NCBI GenBank assembly: GCA_016000085.1
Contig: JAECRT010000002.1
Coordinates: forward strand, 7,636-71,635
From: Sphingomonadaceae bacterium
GTDB taxonomy: Bacteria > Pseudomonadota > Alphaproteobacteria > Sphingomonadales > Sphingomonadaceae
Reading direction: 5' to 3'
DNA: 64,000 nt
Shown here: in pieces, positions 18,482 to 26,237 of the stretch
Position numbering within the stretch: position 1 is the stretch's first letter
Layout of the letters: every line of letters begins with the position of its first letter
The notes under the pieces: generated by a model
What the model saw: only the letters and a program-made list of their open reading frames with translations
Told to the model about the DNA's origin: nothing
Database searches by the model: none
Translations under genes and position numbers: made by a program

Positions 18482-18496
18482 AGGGTACCCCCCTAT
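18480..18496 (-). promoter_or_regulatory. Candidate DmeR operator
   Basis: The inverted repeat ATAGGG/CCCTAT with a 5-base spacer overlaps the dmeR start codon. On the minus strand it reads ATAGGGGGGTACCCTAT: an A/T-flanked G-tract as in RcnR/CsoR-family sites. No convincing -35/-10 pair was found upstream of it. Confidence 0.65.
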
Positions 18497-18558
18497 CCTA
18501 TATTGCAACGTACGACAAGATGGTGGCCATGCCCTGCACCTTCCCCTAACAGGATGGC

Positions 18559-19710
18559 ATGGCGATGGATGATCTCGACTGCGACCTCGCAATTCTGGGC
18601 GGAGGCCTGTCTGGCGGCCTGATCGCACTGGCCTTCGCCGCGAAACGCCCCGACGTCCGTCTGTTGCTGATCGAAAAGGGCGAACGGCCCGGTGGCAACC
18701 ATATCTGGTCCTTCTTCGACGGCGACGTCGCGCCGCAGGACCGCTGGCTGATCGATCCCCTGATCGCGCAACGCTGGCCACAGGGGCACGCGGTGCGATT
18801 CCCCAACTTTACCCGGCAATTGCCGACCCCTTACAACAGCGCCAACAGCGTGCGGTTTTCTACCCACCTGGCCGCGACATTGGGCGATCGCCTCCTGACG
18901 TCGGCCGACGTTACCGCACTCACTTGCGACAGCGTGACCCTCGCCGACGGCCGCACGATCCGCGCCGGCGCGATCATCGATGCCCGAGGAACCGGCGACC
19001 TGTCGGCGCTGCGCTGCGGGTGGCAGAAGTTCGTCGGCCATCGCCTTCACCTCGATGCGCCCCACGGCATCGACCGCCCGATCATCATGGACGCCACCGT
19101 CGATCAGATCGACGGCTACCGTTTCGTCTATCTCTTGCCCCAGGATGATCGCACCATTTTTATCGAAGACACCTATTACAGCGATACCCCCGATCTTAAC
19201 GTTCCCGCCATCGACGCTCGCATCGCCGCCTATGCCCTGGCGAAGGGATGGCGCGGCGAAGTGATCCATCGCGAACAGGGGGTGCTGCCCGTGGTCCATG
19301 GCGGCGACTTCAATCTTTATTGGCCCGCAACCGATCCCATCGCGCGCGCCGGGGTGCGGGGCGGGCTGTTTCAGCCGATGACTGGCTATTCGTTGCCGGA
19401 CGCGATCCGATTCGCGCTCTGGCTGGTGGATCAGCCGCTCGATAATCTCGCCGCCGCGACCCGCGCCCGCGCCGCTGCCCACTGGCGCGATGGCGGCTAT
19501 TATCGTCTGCTTGGGAAAATGCTGTTCGGCGCCGCCGTTCCCGACCAGCGCTGGCGCATCTTCGCCCGCTTCTATCGCTTGGCGCCCGGCCTCATCCAGC
19601 GCTTCTATGCCGGGCGCTCGACCCTGGCTGACCGCATCCGCATCTTGTGCGGTCGGCCTCCTGTGCCCATAAGGAGCGCCATGCGAACATTGTGGAATCC
19701 GCGCACCTGA
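18559..19710 (+). CDS. crtY: Lycopene beta-cyclase (CrtY)
   Basis: CrtY cyclises the ends of lycopene to make beta-carotene, at the membrane, using FAD/NAD(P)H. The 383 residues have an N-terminal dinucleotide site (CDLAILGGGLSGGLIAL) and ERPGGNHIWSFFDGDV. The C-terminal signature is GVRGGLFQPMTGYSLPDAIRFALWL. ATG at 18559 or 18565 follows AGGA. It is the first gene of the crt operon and its stop codon TGA overlaps the crtI start. It is divergent from dmeR by 77 bases. The product would feed xanthophyll steps encoded elsewhere. Confidence 0.95.
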   Translation: MAMDDLDCDLAILGGGLSGGLIALAFAAKRPDVRLLLIEKGERPGGNHIWSFFDGDVAPQDRWLIDPLIAQRWPQGHAVRFPNFTRQLPTPYNSANSVRFSTHLAATLGDRLLTSADVTALTCDSVTLADGRTIRAGAIIDARGTGDLSALRCGWQKFVGHRLHLDAPHGIDRPIIMDATVDQIDGYRFVYLLPQDDRTIFIEDTYYSDTPDLNVPAIDARIAAYALAKGWRGEVIHREQGVLPVVHGGDFNLYWPATDPIARAGVRGGLFQPMTGYSLPDAIRFALWLVDQPLDNLAAATRARAAAHWRDGGYYRLLGKMLFGAAVPDQRWRIFARFYRLAPGLIQRFYAGRSTLADRIRILCGRPPVPIRSAMRTLWNPRT

Positions 19711-21197
19711 TGGACAGGAAAGCGATCGTTATTGGCGCGGGCTTTGGCGGCCTGGCGCTGGCCATCCGCCTCCAATCGGCGGGTATCGACACCACGCTGA
19801 TAGAAGCGCGGGATCGTCCGGGCGGGCGCGCCTATATGTGGGAAAAGGACGGCTTCACCTTCGACGCGGGGCCAACCGTCATCACCGATCCCGATTGTCT
19901 CGCTGAACTGTGGCGTTTGTCGGGGCATGACATGGCGCAGGACGTGACCCTTATGCCGGTCAGTCCGTTTTATCGCCTCAACTGGCGCGACGGCACCAAC
20001 TTCGACTATGGCAATGACGAAATCGCACTGCGGGCCGAAATCGCCAAGCTCGATCCGGCCGATGTCGCAGGCTATGACCGTTTCCTCGACTATGCCGACG
20101 GCGTGTTCGAGGAAGGCTATCGCAAGCTTGGCTCCGTCGCCTTTCTCGACTTCGCCTCGATGATCAAGGCCGCCCCTTCGCTGGCGAAATATCAGGCATG
20201 GCGATCGGTCTATTCGGTCGTCGCCTCCTATGTGAAGAATGAAAAGCTGCGCGAGGCGCTGAGTTTCCACACCTTGCTGGTCGGCGGCAATCCGATGAAG
20301 ACCAGCGCCATCTACGCCCTTATCCACAAGTTGGAGAAAGCGGGCGGCGTCTGGTTCGCCAAGGGCGGCACCAATCGGTTGGTGCAGGGGATGGCGACCC
20401 ATTTCGAGCGGTTGGGCGGAACCTTGCGGTTGGGCGACAAGGTCACGCGGATCGAAACCCATGGTGACCGCGTCACCGCCGTTCACACCGAATCGGGCTG
20501 GCGCGGGGAGGCGGACGCGGTCGCCAGCAACGCCGACCTGATGCACAGCTACCGCGATCTGCTCGGCCATCATGTCCGCGGACAGAAACAGGGCGACGCG
20601 CTCGCGCGCAAACGCTGGTCGCCCAGCCTGTTCGTGCTGCATTTCGGGATCAAGGGCAGCTGGCCCGGCATCCCGCACCATATGATCCTGTTCGGCCCGC
20701 GTTATGAAGGGCTGCTCACCGACATTTACGATCATGGCGTGCTGCCGCAGGATTTCTCGCTATATCTGCACCATCCCACCGTCACCGATCCGTCGATGGC
20801 GCCCGAAGGCCATTCGACCTTCTATGCGCTCGCGCCTGTGCCGCACATGGGCAAGCTGCCGATCGACTGGGACCAGTTTGCGCCCGCCTATGCCGAACGC
20901 ATATTGGACGAGATCCAGCACCGGCTGATCCCCGATATCCGTTCGCGCATCGTGACCCAGTTCCATTACGCGCCCAGCGATTTCGGCCGCGACCTTAATG
21001 CCCATCTGGGCAGCGCGTTCAGTCTGGAACCGCTGCTGACGCAAAGCGCCTGGTTCCGTGCGCATAATCGCGACGATGTCATTCCCAACCTCTATCTGGT
21101 AGGGGCGGGAACCCATCCCGGCGCGGGCATCCCCGGTGTCGTGGGCAGCGCGAAGGCGACCGCTGCGCTGATGGTGGACGATCTGAGCAGGATATGA
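19710..21197 (+). CDS. crtI: Phytoene desaturase (CrtI)
   Basis: CrtI introduces double bonds into phytoene to give lycopene. The 495 residues contain the FAD site AIVIGAGFGGLALAIRL, then GGRAYMWEKDGFTFDAGPTVIT. The C-terminal motif is NLYLVGAGTHPGAGIPGVVGSAKATAALM. ATG 19710 shares bases with the crtY stop (TGATG), so it is translationally coupled; a longer frame back to 19647 lies inside crtY. Four bases of overlap link it to the next gene. The number of desaturations cannot be read from sequence; four is usual. Confidence 0.97.
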   Translation: MDRKAIVIGAGFGGLALAIRLQSAGIDTTLIEARDRPGGRAYMWEKDGFTFDAGPTVITDPDCLAELWRLSGHDMAQDVTLMPVSPFYRLNWRDGTNFDYGNDEIALRAEIAKLDPADVAGYDRFLDYADGVFEEGYRKLGSVAFLDFASMIKAAPSLAKYQAWRSVYSVVASYVKNEKLREALSFHTLLVGGNPMKTSAIYALIHKLEKAGGVWFAKGGTNRLVQGMATHFERLGGTLRLGDKVTRIETHGDRVTAVHTESGWRGEADAVASNADLMHSYRDLLGHHVRGQKQGDALARKRWSPSLFVLHFGIKGSWPGIPHHMILFGPRYEGLLTDIYDHGVLPQDFSLYLHHPTVTDPSMAPEGHSTFYALAPVPHMGKLPIDWDQFAPAYAERILDEIQHRLIPDIRSRIVTQFHYAPSDFGRDLNAHLGSAFSLEPLLTQSAWFRAHNRDDVIPNLYLVGAGTHPGAGIPGVVGSAKATAALMVDDLSRI

Positions 21198-21778
21198 TGA
21201 AGAGACTAGCTATCTATTGTGGTTCGGCGACCCCGGCGGACCTGACCTATATCGATGCGGCGCGCCATGTCGGACGCACGCTGGCGCAGCGCGGCATCGG
21301 CGTTGTCTATGGCGGCGGGCGGTTGGGCCTGATGGGCGCCGTGGCTGACGCGGCGCTCGAAGCGGGTGGCGAAGTGATCGGCGTGATCCCTGAAGCGCTC
21401 GTCGGCGCGGAAGTGGCGCATCGCGGCTGCACGCAATTGCACGTCGTCCAGACCATGCATCAACGCAAGCAGCTGTTCACCGACCTGTCGGACGGTTTCG
21501 TGACCCTGCCGGGCGGTGTCGGCACGATGGACGAATTGTGGGAAGCGATCAGCTGGGCGCAACTGGGCTATCATGAAAAGCCCGTGGGCCTGCTCAACGT
21601 CGCGGGCTTTTATGACCAGCTTATCGGGTTCAACCGGCAGATGGTGGAGGCGGGCTTCATCCGCGCGCAGCACGCCGGCATCCTGATCCATGCCGACGAC
21701 ATAGACGATTTGCTGGACGCGATGACGGCCTATCAGCCGCATGAGACGATCTTCGCGATGAAGGCTGCGCGGCTCTGA
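21194..21778 (+). CDS. LOG-family (TIGR00730) nucleoside monophosphate phosphoribohydrolase
   Basis: This 194-residue Rossmann protein carries the LOG signature PGGVGTMDELWEAISWAQLG, with YGGGRLGLMGAVADAALEAGGEVIGVIPEAL upstream. Members cleave nucleoside 5'-monophosphates; in plants and some microbes this activates cytokinins. It starts inside crtI (ATGATG overlapping TGA) and ends 37 bases before crtB, so it is built into the carotenoid operon. No link to carotenoid chemistry is known to me. A nucleotide-salvage or regulatory role is a guess. Confidence 0.88.
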   Translation: MMKRLAIYCGSATPADLTYIDAARHVGRTLAQRGIGVVYGGGRLGLMGAVADAALEAGGEVIGVIPEALVGAEVAHRGCTQLHVVQTMHQRKQLFTDLSDGFVTLPGGVGTMDELWEAISWAQLGYHEKPVGLLNVAGFYDQLIGFNRQMVEAGFIRAQHAGILIHADDIDDLLDAMTAYQPHETIFAMKAARL

Positions 21779-21815
21779 CCGGATCGCCCGCTTGCGGGCC
21801 GAGGGAGGGGAGGGC

Positions 21816-22784
21816 ATGTCGGGCGATATGACCGATCACTCCCCCCTCGATCGCGCCGCGCTCGTCGCCCATGCCCGCGACAGCATCGCGCGCGGCTCCA
21901 AATCCTTCGCCATGGCGTCTACCCTGTTCGATCGGGAGACGCGCGAACGGGCATGGCTGCTCTATGCCTGGTGCCGCAAATGCGACGATATCGCCGACGG
22001 ACAGGATCATGGCGGCACGCTGACGGGCGTTCAGGACGGTCAGGCGCGGCTGTCGACCATGCGTGTGCTGACCGACATGGCCTTGCGCGGCGATCCAACC
22101 GGCGATCCGGCCTTTGACGGCTTCGGTATCGTCATGCGCGAATGTGCGATCCCCGCCCGTTATGCGCATGATCTGCTGGAGGGGTTTGCGCTCGACGCCC
22201 GCGACTGGCGGCCCCGCAGTCAGGATGACATGTTGCGTTATTCCTATCATGTGGCGGGCGCGGTTGGGTGCATGATGGCAGTGCTGATGGGCGTCGATCC
22301 ACGCGATGACGCGACGCTGGATCGCGCCTGCGACCTGGGGCTGGCCTTTCAGCTCGCCAATATCGCCCGCGACATCAGCGAGGATGAGGCGGCCGACCGT
22401 TGCTATCTGCCGGTCGAATGGCTGGTGGAAATGGATATCCCGCCCGGCGAGCATATGAAGCCATGGGTGCGGCCGCGTTTGGCGGAACTGGGCAAGCGCC
22501 TTGCCGACATGGCCGCCATTTATGAAGATAGCGCTCGCCATGGCACGGGTGCGCTGCCGCCGCGCGCGGCTTGGGCGGTGCTGGCCGCCGCGGGCATCTA
22601 TGGCGACATTGCCCGCGAAGTCGCGCGGCGCGGCGAGCATGCCTGGGATCATCGCGTCGTGACACCCCGGCGCGACAAGCTGGGCTGGGTTGCACGGGCG
22701 GGGCGACAAGTCATCGGCCGTGCGCGCCGCTGGCCGGGCGCAACGCAGCGCCCGGCAACGCTTTGGACTCGCCCCAGGCAATAG
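21816..22784 (+). CDS. crtB: Phytoene synthase (CrtB)
   Basis: CrtB condenses two geranylgeranyl diphosphates into phytoene. The 322-residue squalene/phytoene synthase family protein has the first aspartate motif YAWCRKCDDIADG and the second QLANIARDISEDEAADRCYLP. A characteristic AGGDIAREVARRG-like helix lies near the C-terminus (YGDIAREVARRGEHAWDHRV). The start at ATG 21816 follows GGGAGGGGAGG; ATG 21828 is an alternative. It closes the crtY-crtI-LOG-crtB operon. crtE and crtZ are not in the window. Confidence 0.95.
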   Translation: MSGDMTDHSPLDRAALVAHARDSIARGSKSFAMASTLFDRETRERAWLLYAWCRKCDDIADGQDHGGTLTGVQDGQARLSTMRVLTDMALRGDPTGDPAFDGFGIVMRECAIPARYAHDLLEGFALDARDWRPRSQDDMLRYSYHVAGAVGCMMAVLMGVDPRDDATLDRACDLGLAFQLANIARDISEDEAADRCYLPVEWLVEMDIPPGEHMKPWVRPRLAELGKRLADMAAIYEDSARHGTGALPPRAAWAVLAAAGIYGDIAREVARRGEHAWDHRVVTPRRDKLGWVARAGRQVIGRARRWPGATQRPATLWTRPRQ

Positions 22785-22802
22785 CGCCTATCGGGGCAAG
22801 CG

Positions 22803-22831
22803 TTGACTTGGCCCGCCGGGACGCCCATCAT
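22803..22831 (+). promoter_or_regulatory. Possible promoter before the rnk leader
   Basis: TTGACT (22803-22808) and CATCAT (22826-22831) are spaced 17 bases apart. Transcription from it would begin near 22838, at the ATG of the small frame below. The -10 match is only three of six. Confidence 0.3.
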
Positions 22832-22837
22832 AAGCGC

Positions 22838-22903
22838 ATGAAGACGAGCATTCTCCTGCGGCGCTGCCGCCATCACGCGGGACAGATTCTCGCAGGCATT
22901 TAG
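22838..22903 (+). CDS. Possible 21-residue leader peptide ORF
   Basis: ATG 22838 to TAG 22901-22903 encodes 21 residues with a basic centre (LLRRCRHHAG). No ribosome binding site precedes it, but a promoter spaced to start at the ATG would make it leaderless. Its stop codon touches the hairpin at 22903-22947, an arrangement seen in attenuation leaders. This is weak evidence: nothing shows that it is translated. Confidence 0.3.
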   Translation: MKTSILLRRCRHHAGQILAGI

Positions 22904-22947
22904 CCCCGAGCTCTTTTTCAGCCCTCCCCGGTTGCAGAGTTCGGGGC
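22903..22947 (+). other. Leader hairpin before rnk
   Basis: GCCCCGAGCTC (22903-22913) pairs with GAGTTCGGGGC (22937-22947), with one wobble. The 23-base loop contains TTTTT and CCCTCCCC. It could be a terminator of the crt operon or an attenuator; the T-run lies in the loop, not after the stem. Confidence 0.45.
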
Positions 22948-23009
22948 ACCTTCTTGACCATCAGGATCGTCCGCATTTGCGGGCACGCATCTTATCAGGA
23001 AGTCTCTTC

Positions 23010-23438
23010 ATGACCATCATCTGCACGGCGGCAAAGCGCCCGCCCGTATATCTTGTCGATTCCGAAGCGGACACGCTGTCCGATCTTGCATGGGGCATCA
23101 AGGACCGCCAGCCGGAGGTCTGCACCATGTTGCTCGATGAAATCGGCCGAGCAAAATTATACAAGCGCGGCCGCTTGCCCACCGATGTCGTGACAATGGC
23201 GTCCTGCGTCGAATTCCTCGATGAAGGCAGCGGCGCCCGGCGCTCGGTCCAGATCGTCTATCCCAATCAGGCTGATGCGTCCGAAGGAAGAATTTCGGTC
23301 CTGACGCTGGTCGGTGCCGGACTGATCGGACTGAAAGCGGGACATGCCATCCTGTGGCCCGACCGGATGGGGCGAAAGCGCCGCCTGGAACTGCTCAGCG
23401 TGCGCCAGCCCGTATGTGACGCTGCCCTGCATGGCTGA
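23010..23438 (+). CDS. rnk: Nucleoside diphosphate kinase regulator (Rnk, GreA/B C-domain family)
   Basis: The 142-residue Rnk-type protein has an N-terminal helical part (DTLSDLAWGIKDRQPEVCTMLLDEIGRA) and a C-terminal FKBP-like GreA/GreB domain. The latter contains VTMASCVEFLDEGSGARRSVQIVYPNQADASEGRISVLTLVGAGLIGLKAG. Rnk proteins bind RNA polymerase near the secondary channel and affect nucleotide pools. ATG 23010 has AGGA nine bases upstream. A longer frame begins at 22932 but lies in the hairpin region. The next small gene overlaps its stop codon. Confidence 0.88.
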   Translation: MTIICTAAKRPPVYLVDSEADTLSDLAWGIKDRQPEVCTMLLDEIGRAKLYKRGRLPTDVVTMASCVEFLDEGSGARRSVQIVYPNQADASEGRISVLTLVGAGLIGLKAGHAILWPDRMGRKRRLELLSVRQPVCDAALHG

Positions 23439-23604
23439 ACTCATATACGCCCGTTATCGGGACTATCGAGGCTATCTCATCGAGTGCATCGACACGCCGC
23501 TACGGCGGCAACGTTTCGCCGTCTGGAAGGACCGTCGCCGTTTGGGCGTGTTTCGGGAGAATATCATCGCGGAGAGATTCATCGAAAGGGTGGTCGAGAA
23601 CTGA
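23431..23604 (+). CDS. Small basic protein coupled to rnk
   Basis: A 57-residue protein begins MAELIYARYRDYRGYLIECIDTP. It has a beta-rich first half and a basic second half (LRRQRFAVWKDRRRLGVFRENIIAERFIERVVEN). Its ATG at 23431 overlaps the rnk stop by eight bases, so the two are probably translated together. Codon use is typical of real genes here. I do not recognise a family; a nucleic-acid-binding role would fit its charge but is only a guess. Confidence 0.6.
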   Translation: MAELIYARYRDYRGYLIECIDTPLRRQRFAVWKDRRRLGVFRENIIAERFIERVVEN

Positions 23605-23637
23605 CGGCCTTAAGCCATTCCCCACTAGAGGAAGCGC

Positions 23638-23668
23638 AAAAAAAGGACCGATACTTTCGTACCGGTCC
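23638..23668 (-). terminator. Rho-independent terminator of glnK-amtB
   Basis: GGACCGATAC (23645-23654) pairs with GTACCGGTCC (23659-23668), with one mismatch. On the minus strand it is followed by seven Ts (23638-23644). It serves the amtB transcript. A second perfect 9-bp stem (GGGCGGGCC 23702-23710 with GGCCCGCCC 23732-23740) lies between it and the amtB stop. Confidence 0.88.
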
Positions 23669-23750
23669 CAAGGCATGTTCGCAGGAGGAACATCGTGTGG
23701 CGGGCGGGCCTTGCCCCGTTTGATGATGGGCGGCCCGCCCTGCCGAAGGC

Positions 23751-25097
23751 TTAAGAGTTGTAGGCACGCTCGCCATGTTCGCCCAGGTCGAGACCTTCCA
23801 GTTCGACTTCCTGGCTGACCCGCAGCCCGGTGACGGCCTTGGCGATGAAGATAGCGATGGTGGTGGCAACCGAGGCCCAGATGATCGTGACCACGACGGC
23901 CTCGATCTGGACGATCAGCTTGGCGCCGATTTCATAGTCTGCCGCGCCGGGGCCACCAAAGGCAGGCGAGTAGACGATGGCAGTGCCAATCGCGCCGACC
24001 ATGCCGCCGATGCCGTGGATGCCGAAGGCATCCAGCGAGTCGTCATAGCCAAGCTTGGGCTTGAGGACGGTGACGGCATAGAAGCAGATGATCGAGGCAA
24101 CGGCGCCCAGGATGATCGCACCGAACGGACCGGAGTTGCCGGCGGCCGGGGTGACGGCGACGAGGCCGGCGATGATGCCCGAACAGAAGCCCAGTGCCGA
24201 ACCCTTGTGGCCGTTCAGCTTTTCAGCAAGCATCCAGAAGAGGCCGGCGGAAGCCGTGGCGACGAAGGTGTTGATCATGGCGAGTGCGGCCGAACCATTG
24301 GCTTCGAGCGCCGAACCGGCGTTGAAGCCGAACCAGCCAACCCACAGCAGGCCAGTGCCCACGCCCGTCAGCGTCAGCGAGTGTGGCGCCATCGGTTCCT
24401 TGGGATAGCCGATGCGCTTGCCCAGGATGATGCAGGCCACCAGCGCGGAAACACCAGCGTTGATGTGAACGACCGTACCGCCCGCAAAATCGAGTGCGCC
24501 AGCCTTGAAGAAATAGCCGCTGGCCGCCCACACCATGTGCGCGATCGGGAAGTAGGAGATGGTCAGCCACACGGCTGCGAACACCATCACGGCCGAGAAT
24601 TTGATCCGCTCGACCACCGAACCCAGCACCAGCGCCACGGTGATCGCGGCAAAGGTCATCTGGAAGCAGATGAACACATATTCGGGGATTTCGACGCCAG
24701 CGGTGAAGGTCGCCGCCTGCGAAGCGGGCGTGACACCCTTCAGGAACGCCTTGTCGAAGGTGGAGATGAAGTTGCTGAGGCCACCTTCATAATCGGGGCC
24801 AAAAGCCATCGAATAGCCGTAGATCACCCAGATGAGCATCGCCAGGCACGCGGCCGCGCCGATCTGCGTCATCACCGACAGCATATTCTTGCTGCGGACC
24901 AGACCACCGTAGAACAGGGCCAGGCCGGGCAGGATCATCGCGAGGACCAGAACGGTCGAAATCATCATCCAGGCCGTGTCGCCCTTGTTGACCGTGGCGA
25001 CCGGCGCTGCGGCGTCCTGCGCCCAGGCGGGCAGGGCAGCGAAGAGCGACAGCCCCGCTGCCCCCGCTATCCCGCAAAGTTTCTTGGAAAAGGTCAT
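23751..25097 (-). CDS. amtB: Ammonium transporter (AmtB)
   Basis: AmtB conducts ammonium across the inner membrane and is gated by PII. The 448-residue protein has a signal peptide (MTFSKKLCGIAGAAGLSLFAALPAWAQ), as is common for Amt proteins. Eleven membrane helices follow, with MMISTVLVLAMILPGLALFYGGLVRSKN, the conserved DFAGGTVVHINAGVSALV and LWVGWFGFNAGSAL, and DDSLDAFGIHGIGGMVGAI at the end. The start at ATG 25097 follows GGGGGA. It lies 13 bases after glnK and is clearly in one operon with it. Confidence 0.97.
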   Translation of the reverse strand: MTFSKKLCGIAGAAGLSLFAALPAWAQDAAAPVATVNKGDTAWMMISTVLVLAMILPGLALFYGGLVRSKNMLSVMTQIGAAACLAMLIWVIYGYSMAFGPDYEGGLSNFISTFDKAFLKGVTPASQAATFTAGVEIPEYVFICFQMTFAAITVALVLGSVVERIKFSAVMVFAAVWLTISYFPIAHMVWAASGYFFKAGALDFAGGTVVHINAGVSALVACIILGKRIGYPKEPMAPHSLTLTGVGTGLLWVGWFGFNAGSALEANGSAALAMINTFVATASAGLFWMLAEKLNGHKGSALGFCSGIIAGLVAVTPAAGNSGPFGAIILGAVASIICFYAVTVLKPKLGYDDSLDAFGIHGIGGMVGAIGTAIVYSPAFGGPGAADYEIGAKLIVQIEAVVVTIIWASVATTIAIFIAKAVTGLRVSQEVELEGLDLGEHGERAYNS

Positions 25098-25110
25098 TAT
25101 TTCCCCCTTC

Positions 25111-25449
25111 TTACAGCGCGGTTTCGCCGGTTTCGCCGGTGCGGATACGCACGGCCTGACCGACATCGAGGACGAAGATCTTGCCATCGCCGATGGCGCC
25201 CGAATTGGCGGCTGCCTGCGTCGCTTCCACGACACGTGGCGCGAGGTCGTCGTCACAGACAACCTCAACCTTGATCTTGGGAACCATGTTGGTGGAATAT
25301 TCGGCGCCGCGGTAAATTTCGGTCTGCCCCTTTTGGCGACCAAAGCCCTTTACTTCGCTGACCGTCATACCCGCGATGCCGAGCGAGGAGAGTGCCTCGC
25401 GGACATCGTCAAGCTTGAACGGCTTGATGATAGCCATGACAAGTTTCAT
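25111..25449 (-). CDS. glnK: PII signal-transduction protein (GlnK)
   Basis: The 112-residue PII protein senses 2-oxoglutarate and ATP/ADP and blocks AmtB. Tyr51 in EIYRGAEYSTN is the uridylylation site on the T-loop. The GFGRQKGQTE and GDGKIFVLDVGQAVRIRTGE motifs are intact. Pairing with amtB marks it as GlnK rather than GlnB. The ATG at 25449 follows GGGGGCG; a longer frame to 25500 crosses the promoter. A sigma-54 promoter lies 37-51 bases upstream, so expression should follow nitrogen limitation through NtrC. Confidence 0.97.
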   Translation of the reverse strand: MKLVMAIIKPFKLDDVREALSSLGIAGMTVSEVKGFGRQKGQTEIYRGAEYSTNMVPKIKVEVVCDDDLAPRVVEATQAAANSGAIGDGKIFVLDVGQAVRIRTGETGETAL

Positions 25450-25485
25450 GTCGCCCCCTGTTATTGGTGTGCAGGGACTACTCAG

Positions 25486-25500
25486 CAAAAGCCGTGCCAA
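25486..25500 (-). promoter_or_regulatory. Sigma-54 (-24/-12) promoter of glnK-amtB
   Basis: On the minus strand it reads TGGCAC-GGCTT-TTGC, an exact match to the TGGCAC-N5-TTGC core. The -12 GC lies about 37 bases before the glnK start. This is what is expected for an NtrC-controlled glnK-amtB operon. Confidence 0.9.
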
Positions 25501-25557
25501 TTTGCTAATGACGGGTTAATGCGGGCTTGGGGGGCATTGCCCAATGTTGCAGCGCCG

Positions 25558-25598
25558 AAAAAATGGGCAACAAAGATGTCATGCTCAAAAAATGGGCA
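25558..25598. repeat. Direct repeat upstream of the sigma-54 promoter
   Basis: AAAAAATGGGCA occurs exactly at 25558-25569 and at 25587-25598, a spacing of 29 bases. It lies about 60-100 bases upstream of the -24 element, where an activator would bind. A related inverted TTGCCCAAT lies near 25537-25545. Confidence 0.7.
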
Positions 25599-25606
25599 GG
25601 ATAGGC

Positions 25607-26221
25607 TTACCAGTCGGCGCCTTCCGCAGCGGCGTCGACCTCTTCGGGGCGTGTCTCCCGACCCAAGGCAGCGTTGCGGTGGGGAAAGCGGCCGAATCGT
25701 GCGATGGTTGCGTGATGCTGACGGGCAAAATCGAGTGATTCCACGTCGCCTGCACTCTCGAACAGGGTTAGCGACAATGCCTGATCGTCCAGCGCCTCGC
25801 TGTGCATGAACGGCATGTAGAAGAAGAGCCGTCCCGCACCACCTATCTGGATGTCATAGCCCTGCGCTAATGCGCCCCGCGCCACATCGCGCGCCAGAGC
25901 GTCGGTGGCAAAAGCCTTTGCATCATCGCGAAACATATTGCGGGGTAGCTGGTCGAACAGCAATATAGCGGCCAGCGCATCGTCCGCCCGGTCGAGAAAG
26001 CGTTCCGCCGAAAGCAACCGTTTAGCGTCCCACAGAGCCTGAAATCGCGTGCTGCACACGCGATCAAGCGCTGGATCATGGCTGTACCAGCCTTTTTCGC
26101 CCACCAGATTGAACCAGAAATCGAGCAGGGCGGCGGCCCAGTCGGCGGTCACGGCATCATGGCTGTCGGTCAGCATGTTCATGTGAGAAGAATGAACGGA
26201 CCGGCTCGCCGGTTCCGCCAT
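25607..26221 (-). CDS. DUF924 family protein
   Basis: The 204-residue protein has the DUF924 pattern. It begins LLDFWFNLVGEKGWYSHDPALDRVCSTRF, continues ALAAILLFDQLPRNMFRDDAKAFATDALAR, and carries FFYMPFMHSEALDDQALSLTLFE. It ends with RFGRFPHRNAALGRET. These all-helical proteins have no established biochemical function. The ATG at 26221 has a weak GAGCGG upstream; ATGs 13 and 15 codons in are alternatives. It starts 16 bases after tldD and probably shares its transcript. Confidence 0.88.
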   Translation of the reverse strand: MAEPASRSVHSSHMNMLTDSHDAVTADWAAALLDFWFNLVGEKGWYSHDPALDRVCSTRFQALWDAKRLLSAERFLDRADDALAAILLFDQLPRNMFRDDAKAFATDALARDVARGALAQGYDIQIGGAGRLFFYMPFMHSEALDDQALSLTLFESAGDVESLDFARQHHATIARFGRFPHRNAALGRETRPEEVDAAAEGADW

Positions 26222-26237
26222 TCCGCTCGCCAGAAGC

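Noticed and set aside
18480-18560. A sigma-70 promoter for dmeR in the dmeR-crtY gap
   Set aside because: TTGTCG and TATAGG are present but spaced wrongly, so I did not list a promoter.
23775-25274. A 499-residue plus-strand open frame over amtB and glnK
   Set aside because: It is antisense to two certain genes and rich in Asp, Gly and His with no domain.
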